Positions 48,275 to 60,500 of a DNA stretch of 64,000 nt are shown piece after piece. The DNA is taken from assembly GCA_903813345.2 (NCBI GenBank), contig CAIIXF020000003.1, forward strand, positions 31,013,248-31,077,247. The letters are read 5' to 3'. The stretch comes from Owenia fusiformis (Eukaryota > Annelida > Polychaeta > Sabellida > Oweniidae). The notes below the pieces were generated by a model that was given only the letters and a program-made list of their open reading frames with translations, was not told the origin of the DNA and did no database searches. Numbering within the stretch: position 1 is the first letter of the stretch; every line of letters begins with the position of its first letter. The position numbers were made by a program, and so were the translations under genes.

Positions 48275-48642
48275 TACAGTAAAACCTGTCTAATCTGAAC
48301 ACCCGTGGGACCAGCCAAAAGCGTTCAGATTGGCAGGTGTTCAAATTTCGAGGATATTGTTGGTCGGGGGGGGGGGGGGATTTTCATTGTTCAGTCCACT
48401 ATATTGAACACTTAATACTTAGTCAGAAAACAATACATGTTGTTGATGAGTTTATTCTACAATAGGCCTATAGCCTACATGTATATGCTATGTTTTATTT
48501 ACATTTTGAACAATTTCATTATTTTTGGAAAAATAACTTTTTAATTTTGTCAAAAAATTTGTAATACACTGAATAAGTATATGATAGTCTTGTACGAAAT
48601 CTTATGCTTATTAAATGACTTATCTCATATTATGGTTACATA

Positions 48643-48796
48643 GCACTGCTTTACTTTAGCTTGAAAAAGTCGTTCATTGTTGTTGGCATTAGCAATATTT
48701 GAGTAGATGCCCTCTTCAATTAATTTTTCACGAGTGCTCATTCGAGATGATGCATAATCCTTCAAAATATCAAGGGCATTCAGGATGTCAGATGTG
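48643..48796 (-). pseudogene. Transposase C-terminal remnant (pogo/Tigger-like)
   Basis: An open stretch on the minus strand reads TSDILNALDILKDYASSRM and continues through EKLIEEGIYSNIANANN. The 'ALxxLxxY' pattern resembles the tail following the DDE domain in Tigger/pogo transposases. No catalytic residues are present. The assignment leans on the surrounding terminal repeats. Confidence 0.4.
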
Positions 48797-48860
48797 CCTT
48801 TTTAGGAGGCATTTTAGTGAAAGGATATTACGAAGTTGAATTTTTTCTCTTTCTCATGAT

Positions 48861-49330
48861 ATAATCTTGTCTGCAAATGTGTCTGTGTTGTCTTTGTGAT
48901 TATAAAACATTTACTGATTGAATCCTAGCTATCATAACAGACCCATGGGATATAAAACAGTTAAGACTTGTTCATAATCCAAATCAAAAACATCCAGTTA
49001 ATTTAAAATAAGGATAAACCAATTATCTTCTTGATTCACACCTTTCTCTTAATCCATATCAAAAACATCCAGGTAATTTCTAATAATGATAAAACAATTA
49101 TAATCTTGTCTGCAAATGTGTCTGTGTTGTCTCTGTGATTATAAAACATTTACTGATTGAATCCTAGCTATCATAACAGACACATGGGATATAAAACAGT
49201 TAAGACTTGTTCATAATCCAAATCAAAAACATCCAGTTAATTTAGAATAAGGCTAAACCAGTTTTCTCCCAGATTCTCACCTTTCTCTTAATCCAAACAT
49301 AAAACATTCAGTTCTTTTCTAATAGGATAA
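48861..49330. repeat. 239-bp tandem duplication inside the pogo-like element
   Basis: The block from ATAATCTTGTCTGCAAATGTG through CTTAATCCAAATC is present twice with a period of 239 bp. The copies differ by few bases. Confidence 0.8.
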
Positions 49331-50039
49331 ACCAATTAACTCCTGTATTCACACCTTTCCAAATCATCCTGTTGTTCTCCACAATTAGGGATGTCATTGA
49401 GACTTAAATAAGTTAATTAGGACAATATTGGTTCTTTGATTACATTGCATATGTAAAGATAAATAACAACTGTAACATTGACTCAATATGTGGCTTTAAT
49501 TGAAATGTCCAGACATTTGATTTCTGATAAAATGTTCAGATTAGACAGGTCAGTTTTTCAAATCTGGTTGTTCACTGTTCAGATTAGGAGGTGTTCAGAT
49601 TTCAAGGTTTTTTTAACATGGGAGTCAATGGGAGGAAAAAATGGGACCGAAAAAAGGTGTTCAAATTGGAAGGTGTTCGGATTAGCCAGGTGTTCAGATA
49701 TACAGGTTTTACTGTATTTAATGGAACAAGATTATAATTTAATCTCAAGTTGGGTTAAATAATATCATATCTGGGTTTAAAGAAACTCTACTGTATGTCA
49801 CTTATAACAGTGGAGTACAGACACATTCAAGAGAATATCACAATAATATCATAATTCTTTGCGACTGAAGATCATCAATTTAAATATTCCTCAATTTTTC
49901 ATTTCTAGAGAGACTGAGTATCACTTTTATGATTAAAACTGAGGTGCTTTATATCATTTTTTCCGACATTTTCGTTAACACTGGTTGATACATGTTAACT
50001 TGTAGAGTTGGCTGAAAATATCAATGCACTTTCACCATA

Positions 50040-50142
50040 CAGTAGAACCTGCTAAGTGGAATACCTCTGTAAATGGAACACCTCACAAGTGGAACACCTT
50101 TTTAGTGGTCCCAAGGGTGTTCCACTTACACAGGTTTTTCTG
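50040..50142. mobile_element. 103-bp MITE of the TACAGTAAAACC family
   Basis: The ends read CAGTAGAACCTG and CAGGTTTTTCTG with flanking TA on both sides. The interior repeats GTGGAACACC/GGTGTTCCAC. Diverged relatives lie near 35440-35540 and 38670. Confidence 0.65.
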
Positions 50143-51546
50143 TACTTAAGCATGGTACATTTGGCTTCTTTCTGAGATCTGGATTCCAACTTTGATCAAC
50201 CTGACTAATATTGGTTCTATATCTATGTACATAATGTAAAATCTTTGGACCAATCTTGCATGCATTTTTATATACAACTGCATTAACAAGGTCATTGCAC
50301 TCAGTTTTGATTTGTACATGTTTCAAAAATCCGGAAAAAAAATATTTACAAAACTCTGACACAAAACATCTTGTGACGTTTTAAAAGACCTGAACTAAAA
50401 CAAAATTTTAAATCTAACAAATCAAAATTCTTTAATGAATAGATAAGTTAAAATTAAAATTTAACATAATCAGAATTCAATGATGGAAATGAACAAAAAT
50501 AATATTTGAGACAAAAGAAATAATCACTACCTCGAAATCAAATCAAGTGATATCAGAGAATGAACTTGGATGTACATGCTGGGTATCCATTCTCTATTTG
50601 AGCCCAGTTAGCTTCTACACATTAATGGGAGAAAATATAAAGCTATGTAATAGCGGATATATGATAATATATAAAACTCATTTCATGGTAATTTCTCTAT
50701 ATTCATCAAAGCAGTTAAAAAGTCAGACAAACATGGACACTGGACAGTACAAAGGATTTGAAGTAACTGATATGCTTTAACTTCCACATTACATTGTACA
50801 TATAACATGTATCCCTGCTGTAGTCATACAGAGCAGCATCATCTACATCATTGGTTATATAACTTTATATGTGTGATGAAGTACAACTTAACATAAGCCT
50901 AGCAACTGGTTTTGTTGTATAGAAAACAGCAGTCTACTTAAGTCATAATATCTGATGCCAGGTGAATGTGTAATTGTACTGTATGCTATTCTAAAATATT
51001 GACAACTGATTGAAGCATGATAAAAATTATCACGGTAATATACACAAGATGATTTACAATCGCTATGGTAATATGATACATGGGGAATTTCAAATCACCA
51101 TGGTAACAGAGATTCATGCAGTTTGAGTTCACCATCATAACATTGAATCACCCAATGCTCAATATGAGTTCACTATCACCATGATAACACAGAATCACTC
51201 AACGCACAATATGAGTTCAGAACTACCATAGTAACATAGAATCACTTAATGCATAAAATGAGACCACAATGACATGGTAAAATAAAATAGAATTACGCGA
51301 GGAGAATATACTTTTTTTCAATACACATGAAAACAATTATTTCCAGAAAAGGGTTGAAATCTTTCTAATTGATTTCAAGATTCTTCAACTAAGACAAATG
51401 AAATAAAATAATCCTTTGTTTGATTCATTTAACGATTCATCTGTTGCTTAATCTCCCTCTGTACCATTTAAAGTACTGGTTTCCTAAGATATGAGCTTAT
51501 AGTGATATTTCTGCCACTTGTACATTTATCAGAATCCATGCTAATC
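50143..51546. other. Intergenic region at the 3' side of the NACHT-WD40 gene
   Basis: No gene is visible. Around 51000-51270 loosely repeated phrases (TATGAGTTCACTATCACCATGATAACA and variants, about 55-65 bp apart) form a degenerate tandem repeat. Confidence 0.45.
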
Positions 51547-54500
51547 TCATTGATTTTCTGTGGTATCGAAAACGAGTCCCTTCCTAGATGCATCACCAAA
51601 TACTGTTTCTTCAATTGTGGTTCTAAGGGGTCCATCTTGAGTGAATGACTCAAGCACAATGATGTTCTCGTTGCCAGGGATTGCAATGACAACCTTGCTG
51701 CCATCTGCAGTGATCTGACAGGCTGTGACGGTGTCATCAGATGTGAATGCACCAAGGGACACACCTGCAAATAAACAATGAATTCGGTAAGCCGTCTGCA
51801 AAAGATAAATTTCTCATGATTACAGAGAAGTAACTGCAATATGAGTTCTACAGGAAATTACAAATACAAGAAATCAAAAGCAGTCTGATAGCCTATATCA
51901 ATGTACAGTCATACAAATAGAATCATTCTCGAAATGTCATCATATTCCACCAACAATGATTATTTTGTCAACTTTGGAATTCAACAAATATTTTCAAATT
52001 GATTGTTAGTCTTAATGTCGTCATTGGTTACCTTTTTCAAGGTCCCATAGATGAACACTCATGTCTGCACCTGTGGAATCATAAGTGACAGCTCGCAGTC
52101 CATTATCAGATAAGAAGATCTTATCAGGTCCTCCACTATGGCCCCCTAGCATGTGGTGTCTATAAAACAGAGAAGTTTGATATATTTATTTATTCAAAAA
52201 ATGTCTCACATACGTTTTAAGACAAAAAAGTAATCCTTCAATGATCACATAAAATGTTCAAACTTGAATAGGACCTTTAATATCAAATCTTTTTTGTATC
52301 ATGAATCCAGTGTTCTATATCATTATTGAGAAATACCCTTTTCTCATGGATCAACACGGAGTAAACATTTCATGACTTAATGAGAGCATAGTTTCACATT
52401 TAAATTGACACAGCACTTGCAATTTGAGGAATATAAGACATCTTAAGGTGAATTACTTACAGACAAACCCCAGAGACCATATCCCAGACCATGACGTCAC
52501 CATTCTTTACTGCATTAACAATAAAGTTGGCTTTCCCATGTATTGCAACGCACGTTGTATCGCATTCTGGCTTCCACTTCTTAAACAGCTGGCCTGTTGT
52601 CAAGTCGTACACAACTATGAAGTTGGGACTCAGATCATCAAGTTCCTGGAAAATGATGTCATAATGTCATTGAATGTTGTCTTGGGAACATGATTCATAT
52701 CAAACATTGTGCTTGCTAGAACACTTCTTCGGAAAATTAATTAATATTAAATAATGTTGTCATCAAATATAAAGGCTATATTACGAATAAAAATAACAAA
52801 ATTTTAAAATCTAACTGTTTTTATGTAAACAAAACACTGCATCAATAAAGAATATAGCAGATTTGAAATAGAAAATGTTAACAACCTGGTACGAAAAACA
52901 CTGATAATGATGTGACCATGGCAAAAAGGCAACAATGTGGTGCCACCGTGCAAACAACAAAAGACATTACCTTGGCAACGCAGACAACAAAATGTCCATC
53001 AGCAGTGATACCACACATCTGAGTGAGAAACTCATGCTGAGGGATACGGATATCATGGATCAACTTCCTGTCATTCAAATTCCAGACTAGGAGTGGGAAA
53101 GGTTTCTGGGTCTCGTCTCCACACACACAGAACTGCCCATTACCACTAACATTGAGACTATTGAGGAACCGGTCCTCACCGACCTTGAACGTAGCTGCCA
53201 TGTCTCCTGTATGAATATTCATGATATTAACGTACATTCTGTTGCGTGAAAGCGAGACTACATGATCCATGTTATGCATCCCATAGTACGGCATCTTCAC
53301 ATTTAAAACACCCTTGAGTTTTGACATAAATGTTCCTTCGTCAATGTTGTACACAACAAGCTCTCTATTACATAATATACACACTGTGTGTGTATCGATA
53401 GCACAAAAATCACGAGGGGCTGTTACCCCAGTTAATGTTCGTACCACATCCTCGTTAGCCACCCCCCAAACTTTAAGCTCCTGGGTGGACTCGTGTAATG
53501 ACACCATGTGGTTTTTGTCACCTTTCACTCTGTATAGCCCAGTTAAGAATGGTTGGTCGGTATCTGTGGGGGTGAGGCAGTATCGCGTGGGGAGGAGAAT
53601 AGGGAGAGGGGGTTTAAGGGCCATATTCACCAAAGCCTTTATCCGAGGGTAATCAGACACTTTGTTGTTCATGGTACGTGTGTAGACCTGAGAAAGCAGC
53701 TGAGCGCCATCACTATTTAGAGCATGGGCAGACACTTGGATGATGTCATAGAGACATTTGAGATCTGCGTTGTCAGGATTACGAGATAGTTCCAGCTTGA
53801 AGTCCTCCAAGACGCTATATGTATCACAGGCCTTTAGCTTATCATGAAGCCAGTCTATATTAAACATATATTTGTCTGCATATGATGCTTGGTTAGTATA
53901 AAAAGCATGGTACGGTTCAAGCTCTAGACGTCTGGTGTTGTAGAGATTATGGCTAATCTTAATCTCTTGTGGGAGGATCATTTGATTGTCATTACTGTTC
54001 TTCCCAGTGAAATAATCAAGCATAGCCGAATGGATGCTTGATAACTTGGAGTCATCACTGAGATACCTCTGATGGGCAACCTGGTTAAAAATTGCATATT
54101 TCCATGTATAGAGACATTTGTTGTCTACAGGCCGGTCATGTAGGTAGGGGAGTATTTCGTTGCGCACCTGCGCCCACAGGAGCTCGGGGGCATGACCCTG
54201 ACCTTCGTCAGAGTACATTGTTTGTATAAGTAGATCACAGCTTAATAAATCTCGTATTTCAATACCACTCAGTCCGAATTTGGCAGCAGTAAGATAGCCT
54301 ATTAATACACCGATAGCTTCAACTCCATACTGTTGCTCGAGATCATCAAAGAAACAAACAACTTGCTCTTTGACATTGTTTTTCACGTTAATCTCATCAA
54401 GTGGCATAAAACTGTTGAGTTTACATGCCATGTTTGCTAGCATGGTGGCATGAAGAGGGTTCCCGCCCTCTTGGAATATATCGATCAGTTTACGCTGTTC

Positions 54501-57500
54501 TGGGACCAGTTTACGTTTCTTCAGTTTAAGTGCACGATCAAGTATTTCTACGGATGCAGCAGAGCTCAGATTAGGCACATTCTCTTCCTGAAGGTTTTTA
54601 CCAAGGTGATTCTGGAAACACAAGATTTTCACATTTAATTTAAGCAAATGTTCTTCCTGAAGGCTGTTACCAAGGTGATTCAATAACGACAATATAAGAT
54701 GATAGACCTAGTTTATGCACTTTGTTTTCCAGTTTCTTTCAAATAAATTGTTTTAGAAATATGCATATTCATATTGAAAGGACTCATGTATTTTTCAAAT
54801 CTATGTTTGAGCTGTTAATAATCTACATCTACTTGTATTTATGGAACAACTAATTCCTACTGTTTATTAATAAGTGCTGTATTCTCTCCAATAAGCGCAC
54901 AGTGGAGTTTCGAAATTGAAATTTAAAAGGGTAAGATATTGAGAGATGCCAATAAGAACAACATGCAAAATATTTAGATAAAAATATCACCAATTATCTT
55001 TTGAGTTGTTATCACAAACAAGGTTTACACACTCGACAGTTGCTGTATTTCTTTATATCTCTGCTTTATATACATATGATCGTCAATCAATATCGTGTTA
55101 TGTAAAAGTCACATGTGCTCTCATTGAAACTATGCGCTCATTAAAGAGAATATGGTATTTCTACAATATGTTTGGAGTTTGTAGGTTTACCTTGAGGCTA
55201 GCAAGCATGTTAGAGCTTGACTCCAAAGTGATGACCAGACGCACATTTTCAGGTAACTCACTGGGGATCCAGTTGATTGAATCGCTGCCATAGTCACGTA
55301 CCTACAACAACCAACGCATTCATAAAATCTCAAAGCATATGGTTTTTTGCTTTAATACCTATAGGGAGGTTAAGGTACATATTTTTCGAGAGCTTGTATG
55401 TAAAGGTGCAGAATTATACATGGTATCTGTTCTCCACTTCTCAGAGTCCTTAGATGCTGTTGCTATGGCAACTGAGGGAGAAAAAATAGTTCCATGTGTA
55501 CTTGGGTCACATGGTGAAAGTGCATTCTAGATATCATTGAATCTATGCCATAAACTCCATATGATTGTTTTCTTGGAATATATCCTGAAAGGTATGGCTA
55601 GAAAACAATATTAAAGTTAAAATCCTCTCTCTTAACATGTATTTGCATAGCAATTTTGTTGTTTTCTATTGTTAGTTTCATGTCTAGGAATGATGCTTAG
55701 TGTGGTTTGCATTTTCTTTGTTCAGTTTGAGTTCATTAGGGTATATATCAGACGGACAGACAGACAGACAAGTGGGTGATAGCAATAGCTGAACCATATG
55801 AGCTCATAAAAAATAATCATCTTTCCTTCATAGTTTGCATATCAGACGTGATAAAACACAAATGTCAAGATGATTTTTATGACTGAATGGTTTCTTTCAT
55901 TGATTCCAGGCTCTAGACTCCAAGTTCAATGGTTACCTTACATTCCCCCAATTTATGGTCTTTCGAATGGCATATGACCTTGACCCCAGCGTTGCCAGGA
56001 TGCAGTTTGACTACACTGACAAAACCTATTGTGGCATGATCACAGGAGAAGACTTTGTAACTACTGCTTTGGATTATGAATGTCGATGACGAAAATCGAT
56101 TCTTTGGACCTATATTGGATTTCTAATACAATTGATGGTTACGTTAATCCTTTCAAACCCCAATTGTAGCAGTAATCTTAAGCAACAATAGACTTCAACA
56201 CATCACTTCAATGCAAAATCAAATGAGCCCAAAAATACCAATTTGACTATATTCTTGTCAAATTGGTTATGTTCTTTGATTGGCAGAATATTTTTTTTTA
56301 ATATTGTTGGGACTTAACAAAATGAATAAAGCTACCATTTCCATACTTCAATGTCATTAATCACTGAGTACCAGCAAGTCTGATTATTAGGAGGCCCTTA
56401 ATCACTGAGTACCAGCAAGTCTGATTATTAGGAGGCCCTCCTGAAAGGGCCTCCTATAGCTTTTGTAGCTTTTCTTTATTTATTCTTATTATTATTCTTT
56501 CAAAGCATTTTTCTTCTACTTCCTACTAGCTTTCAACTTTCTACTATATGCTCCTACTAGATACCTGGTTTCATCTTGATGGGAAAATATTTCATATCTA
56601 GGTCAAGGTCAAAGGTCAAAATCTAGGTCAAATCTAAGTTTTTTTTCAAGTTTCTCAAGTTTGTCCTTATACTTCATTATTTCTTGCGATGAATTAAACT
56701 GAAACTACATTTAAGTATTCTCTACAAATTGTTCACTATATGTCAGCATTAAATTTTTACAGTTTTTGAGATATTTGACGTCAAAAAACGGTCAAAAAAG
56801 GTCATTTTTCAACTTGCTTCAATCTGACCAATTTTTTTTTTAAAAATCATCTACAAGTTCCCAGGAGTCCAAATCTGACCTCAGATTTGACCTTTGACCC
56901 TTAGTTGACCTTCAGTGACCTTTGAAAGGTCAGAAAAGTTGATTTTTTAAATTGAGTCTTTGGATTCAAATTTAGGTCAGTCTAATTACAAAAAGCCTAC
57001 TGAGGTCTAAAAAAGCAAAAATTTCAAGCTCAAAGGTCAAGGTCATCAAATTAGGTCACAAACTGTGCTATCTAAGTTTCTCATAGTTCAAGACTACAAG
57101 TCAATATTTTTAATTGAAAGTCAAGATATACATTCCTCTAAGGGTTCTACACATATTAGCAATTGACTATTAATTAAAATTTTGTCCCAGTTTTCAGATA
57201 TAAGAGCTCAAAAACTGAAAAAGGTCAATTTTTCAGAGTTTATAAGGTCAAATTTTAACTTGCTTCAAATTCACCCAACTTTTTTTAAAAAATCATCTAC
57301 AACTTCTCAGGAGTTCATATTTAACCTCAGATTTGACATTTGACCCTTAATTGACCTTCAGTGACCTTCAAAAGGTCAGAAAAGTTGATTTTTCAAATTG
57401 AGTTTTTGGATTCAAATTTAGGGTTTGCCTAATCATAAAATACCTAAAGAGCTCTAAAGCAGTAAAATTTTCATGGTCAAGGGTCACGGTTATCAAATTA

Positions 57501-60500
57501 GGTCAAAGGTCAAAATCTAGGTCAAATCTACATTTTTTCAAGTTTCTCAAGTTTGTCCTTATACTTCATTATTTCTTGCGATGAATTAAACTGAAACTAC
57601 ATTTTAGTATTCTCTACAAATTGTTCACAATATGTCAGCATTAAATTTTTACCATTTTTGAGATATTTGACGTCAAAAACGGTCAAAAAAGGTCATTTTT
57701 CAACTTGCTTCAATCTGACCAAATTTTTTTAAAAAAATCATCTACAAGTTCCTAGGAGTCCAAATCTGACCTCAGATTTTACGTTTGACCTTTAGTTGAC
57801 CTTCAATGACCTTCGAAAGGTAAAAAAAGTTGATTTTTCAATTTGAGTCTTTGGATTCAAATTTAGGTCAGCCTAATTACAAAAGACCTACTGAGGTCTA
57901 AAAAAGTAAAACTTTTCAGGGTCAAAGGTCAAGATCAGGAAATTAGGTCACAAACTGTGCTATCTAAGTTTCGCAAAGTTTGAGACTACAAACCAATATT
58001 TTTAATCCGAAGTCGAAATATACACATTCCTCTAAGGGTTCTACACATATTAGCAATTGACTATCTAATGGAATTTTGTCCCAGTTTGAGATATAAGAGT
58101 TCAAAAGCTGAAAAAAGGTCAATTTCGAAATTTTTCAAGGTCAAATTTAAACTCGCTTCAAATTGACAAAATATTTTTTTGAAAATCATCTACAAGTTCT
58201 CGGGAGTTCACATCTGACCTCAGATTTGATATTTGTCCTTTAGTTGACCTTCAAATTGTCAAAAATGCCTAAGAGGGCCTCCGTGAGATTGCTTGCAATC
58301 TTCAAAAGTCTAGTTATGTAAAGATCACTTATAAGCAAGTTATGGTATTTCAAATCCTAATCTATAGCAACATCTACTTACACATATTCATTAGAAGATT
58401 ACTATATATTAAGCAGTACCTGCCTGCCTTGTCATTTCATAACATCTCATCAAACTTTCTCTAAAGAAGATTACTATTTATTCCATAATAACATGTTTTC
58501 CCTGGGAAAATAACAGGGAATAAAAGTGTTATTTGAAAAATCCCGTATCAGATCCCGTATCAGCCAAAATCCCGTATCAGATCCCGTATTGGATCCCGTA
58601 TCAGCAAAAATCCCGTATCAGATCCTGTATCAGAAATATTCCCGGTAATTTTTCTTGAGTTTTACGCTTTTCGTCTAGCACATCTCTACAGGAATTAAAA
58701 AAATCGTTTGGAAAATTGAAATTATTATCATCTAGTTTACGTCTATTACTGTGACAAAGGTCTATTACTGTGACAAATATGTCTAGGTATGCAACAGAGG
58801 ATGTTGATGACTTCATTAAAGGTCAAGAAAATATCAATACTTCGAAGAAAACTAAAAGTGACATAAAAATCCTAGTAGATTTTTTACGGAGTGAGAGGAA
58901 TGAACTCAGACCGATCGAAGAGATAGATGATAAATTGTATAATTTTATGTCACAATCATTGGATGATGACATACAAAAATTGAAAAAAAAATATTATGAA
59001 ATAAATAGGTTATTGATGGTCGTGATGGAATATGGATTTATTCCTTGAGAAAATATGATATTGACCTCAGAAAATATCATATTGACACTCGGGCTATCGC
59101 CCTCGGTCAATATGATATTTTCCTTGGCCAATATCATATTTTCCCTCGGAATAAAATCCATATTCCATCCCTCCCATTAAATAACCTCTATATATTAAGC
59201 AGTACCTGCCTGCCTTGTCATTTCATAACATTTATCAAACTTCCTCTAAAGAAGATTACTATATATTAAGCAGTATCTGCCTGCCTTTTCATTTCATAAA
59301 ATTCATCAAACTTCTAACCTTTTTAAATTTTTTGCTATTTTGACATGTTACTTTAGTGTAAAAGTTAATATTAAAGTCATCTCGCTGTTTGAATAAGAAT
59401 CTTTCAACTAAGAGAATTAAATTTTTGTAAGAGCCTTACCTGGTCTAATCCATCCAGTATGATGAGTATTGGGACAAAGCTGCTTGCTTTGGAAAGTAGG
59501 CTGGGTAGAGTCCTCTTGTGTTCTTCAAGGCTCTAGAGAAGAAAAATCATGAATAAATTAAAGAATTGATATGAGTATAATTCTTGTAACTGTGTATCGA
59601 ACAGCGTGTTCTAATTTGAAAAAAAAAATCAATGAATGATCATTAACATTTTGAAGAGGTCAGTTCAATTTCAACTAAAAAGTTGGCCCTATTTGGTCAA
59701 GATTGAAATATATATCCTTAATTTTAAATCATTATGTTTTGTAAAGAAATAAATATATCTTAAAGGGACCCAACACCATGGTCACATGATCAGTCGTGTG
59801 GAGGTAAGCTCCCAGTTGAAATAAAATCACTGTCCTCCTTTGGTTTCTGTGAAAAGTAGCTAATACCCTCATGTATTGGTCAGTTTGTGTGTCACACGAC
59901 TAATCCCCACCATATGCTTCATTCAACATATTTTATGCTATTGAGCTGCATATATAAACAGTACTTTGCAACTAAGGTCATACAGTATACTTACCCCTTG
60001 CAAATTGTAATTTATTGAATTCACAGTAAACCCATCAATTTTTAAGAAAACAAAGAATATTGTTCTCATGGATCTATTATTTATGTTAGACTAACTATGA
60101 AAATATAAATATGAAATAATATGTTAGCTTGAAGTCATATATAAGATGAAAATATATGTTCATGCATTTGCATTTTTCCAAAGGGAATATTCCCATGTAA
60201 GTAAATACAGGTGCAATATATAATTTATATGTATATCTATGTCATCTGTCTATACATGCGCGTATAGCCTAGTGTTACATGTGAACAAGATGGTTCTGGA
60301 AAGAAATGAGCGTGGCAGATTTGCTAAAATGCCACATACACCACAAAAGCAAGACCAATTTGAAAGTAAGTTCATTATTCTCAAGGGTACACTTCAAGTG
60401 AAAGCTACATTGCTACAGGGTGGCCTATCATTCTGAGACAAATGTATTATCCAACGATTGTGATTTTCGAAGCTAAAATATGATATCTTGAGCAGATGGA

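Larger units (their letters stand above)
48277..49714. mobile_element. 1.44-kb pogo/Tigger-like element
   Basis: The ends read CAGTAAAACCTGTCTAATCT and, inverted, CAGGTTTTACTG, with TA on both sides (48275-48276 and 49715-49716). The subterminal GTTCAGATT and GGTGTTC motifs are repeated in both arms. A minus-strand segment at 48796-48643 looks like the end of a pogo/Tigger-type transposase. TA duplication, a CAGTAAAACC start and this remnant fit the pogo branch of Tc1/mariner. Confidence 0.65.
58393..59325. repeat. Three copies of an 85-bp repeat split by an insertion
   Basis: GAAGATTACTATATATTAAG followed by CAGTACCTGCCTGCC occurs at about 58393, 59190 and 59255. The segment 58477-59189 interrupts the array after the first copy and carries the Crypton-like frame. 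No terminal inverted repeat borders the interruption. Confidence 0.6.

Noticed and set aside
60239-60374. Possible exon with ERNERGRFAKM ending at a GTAAGT donor
   Set aside because: The donor is good and the motif recalls some transposon protein starts, but no following exon or terminal repeats were found.
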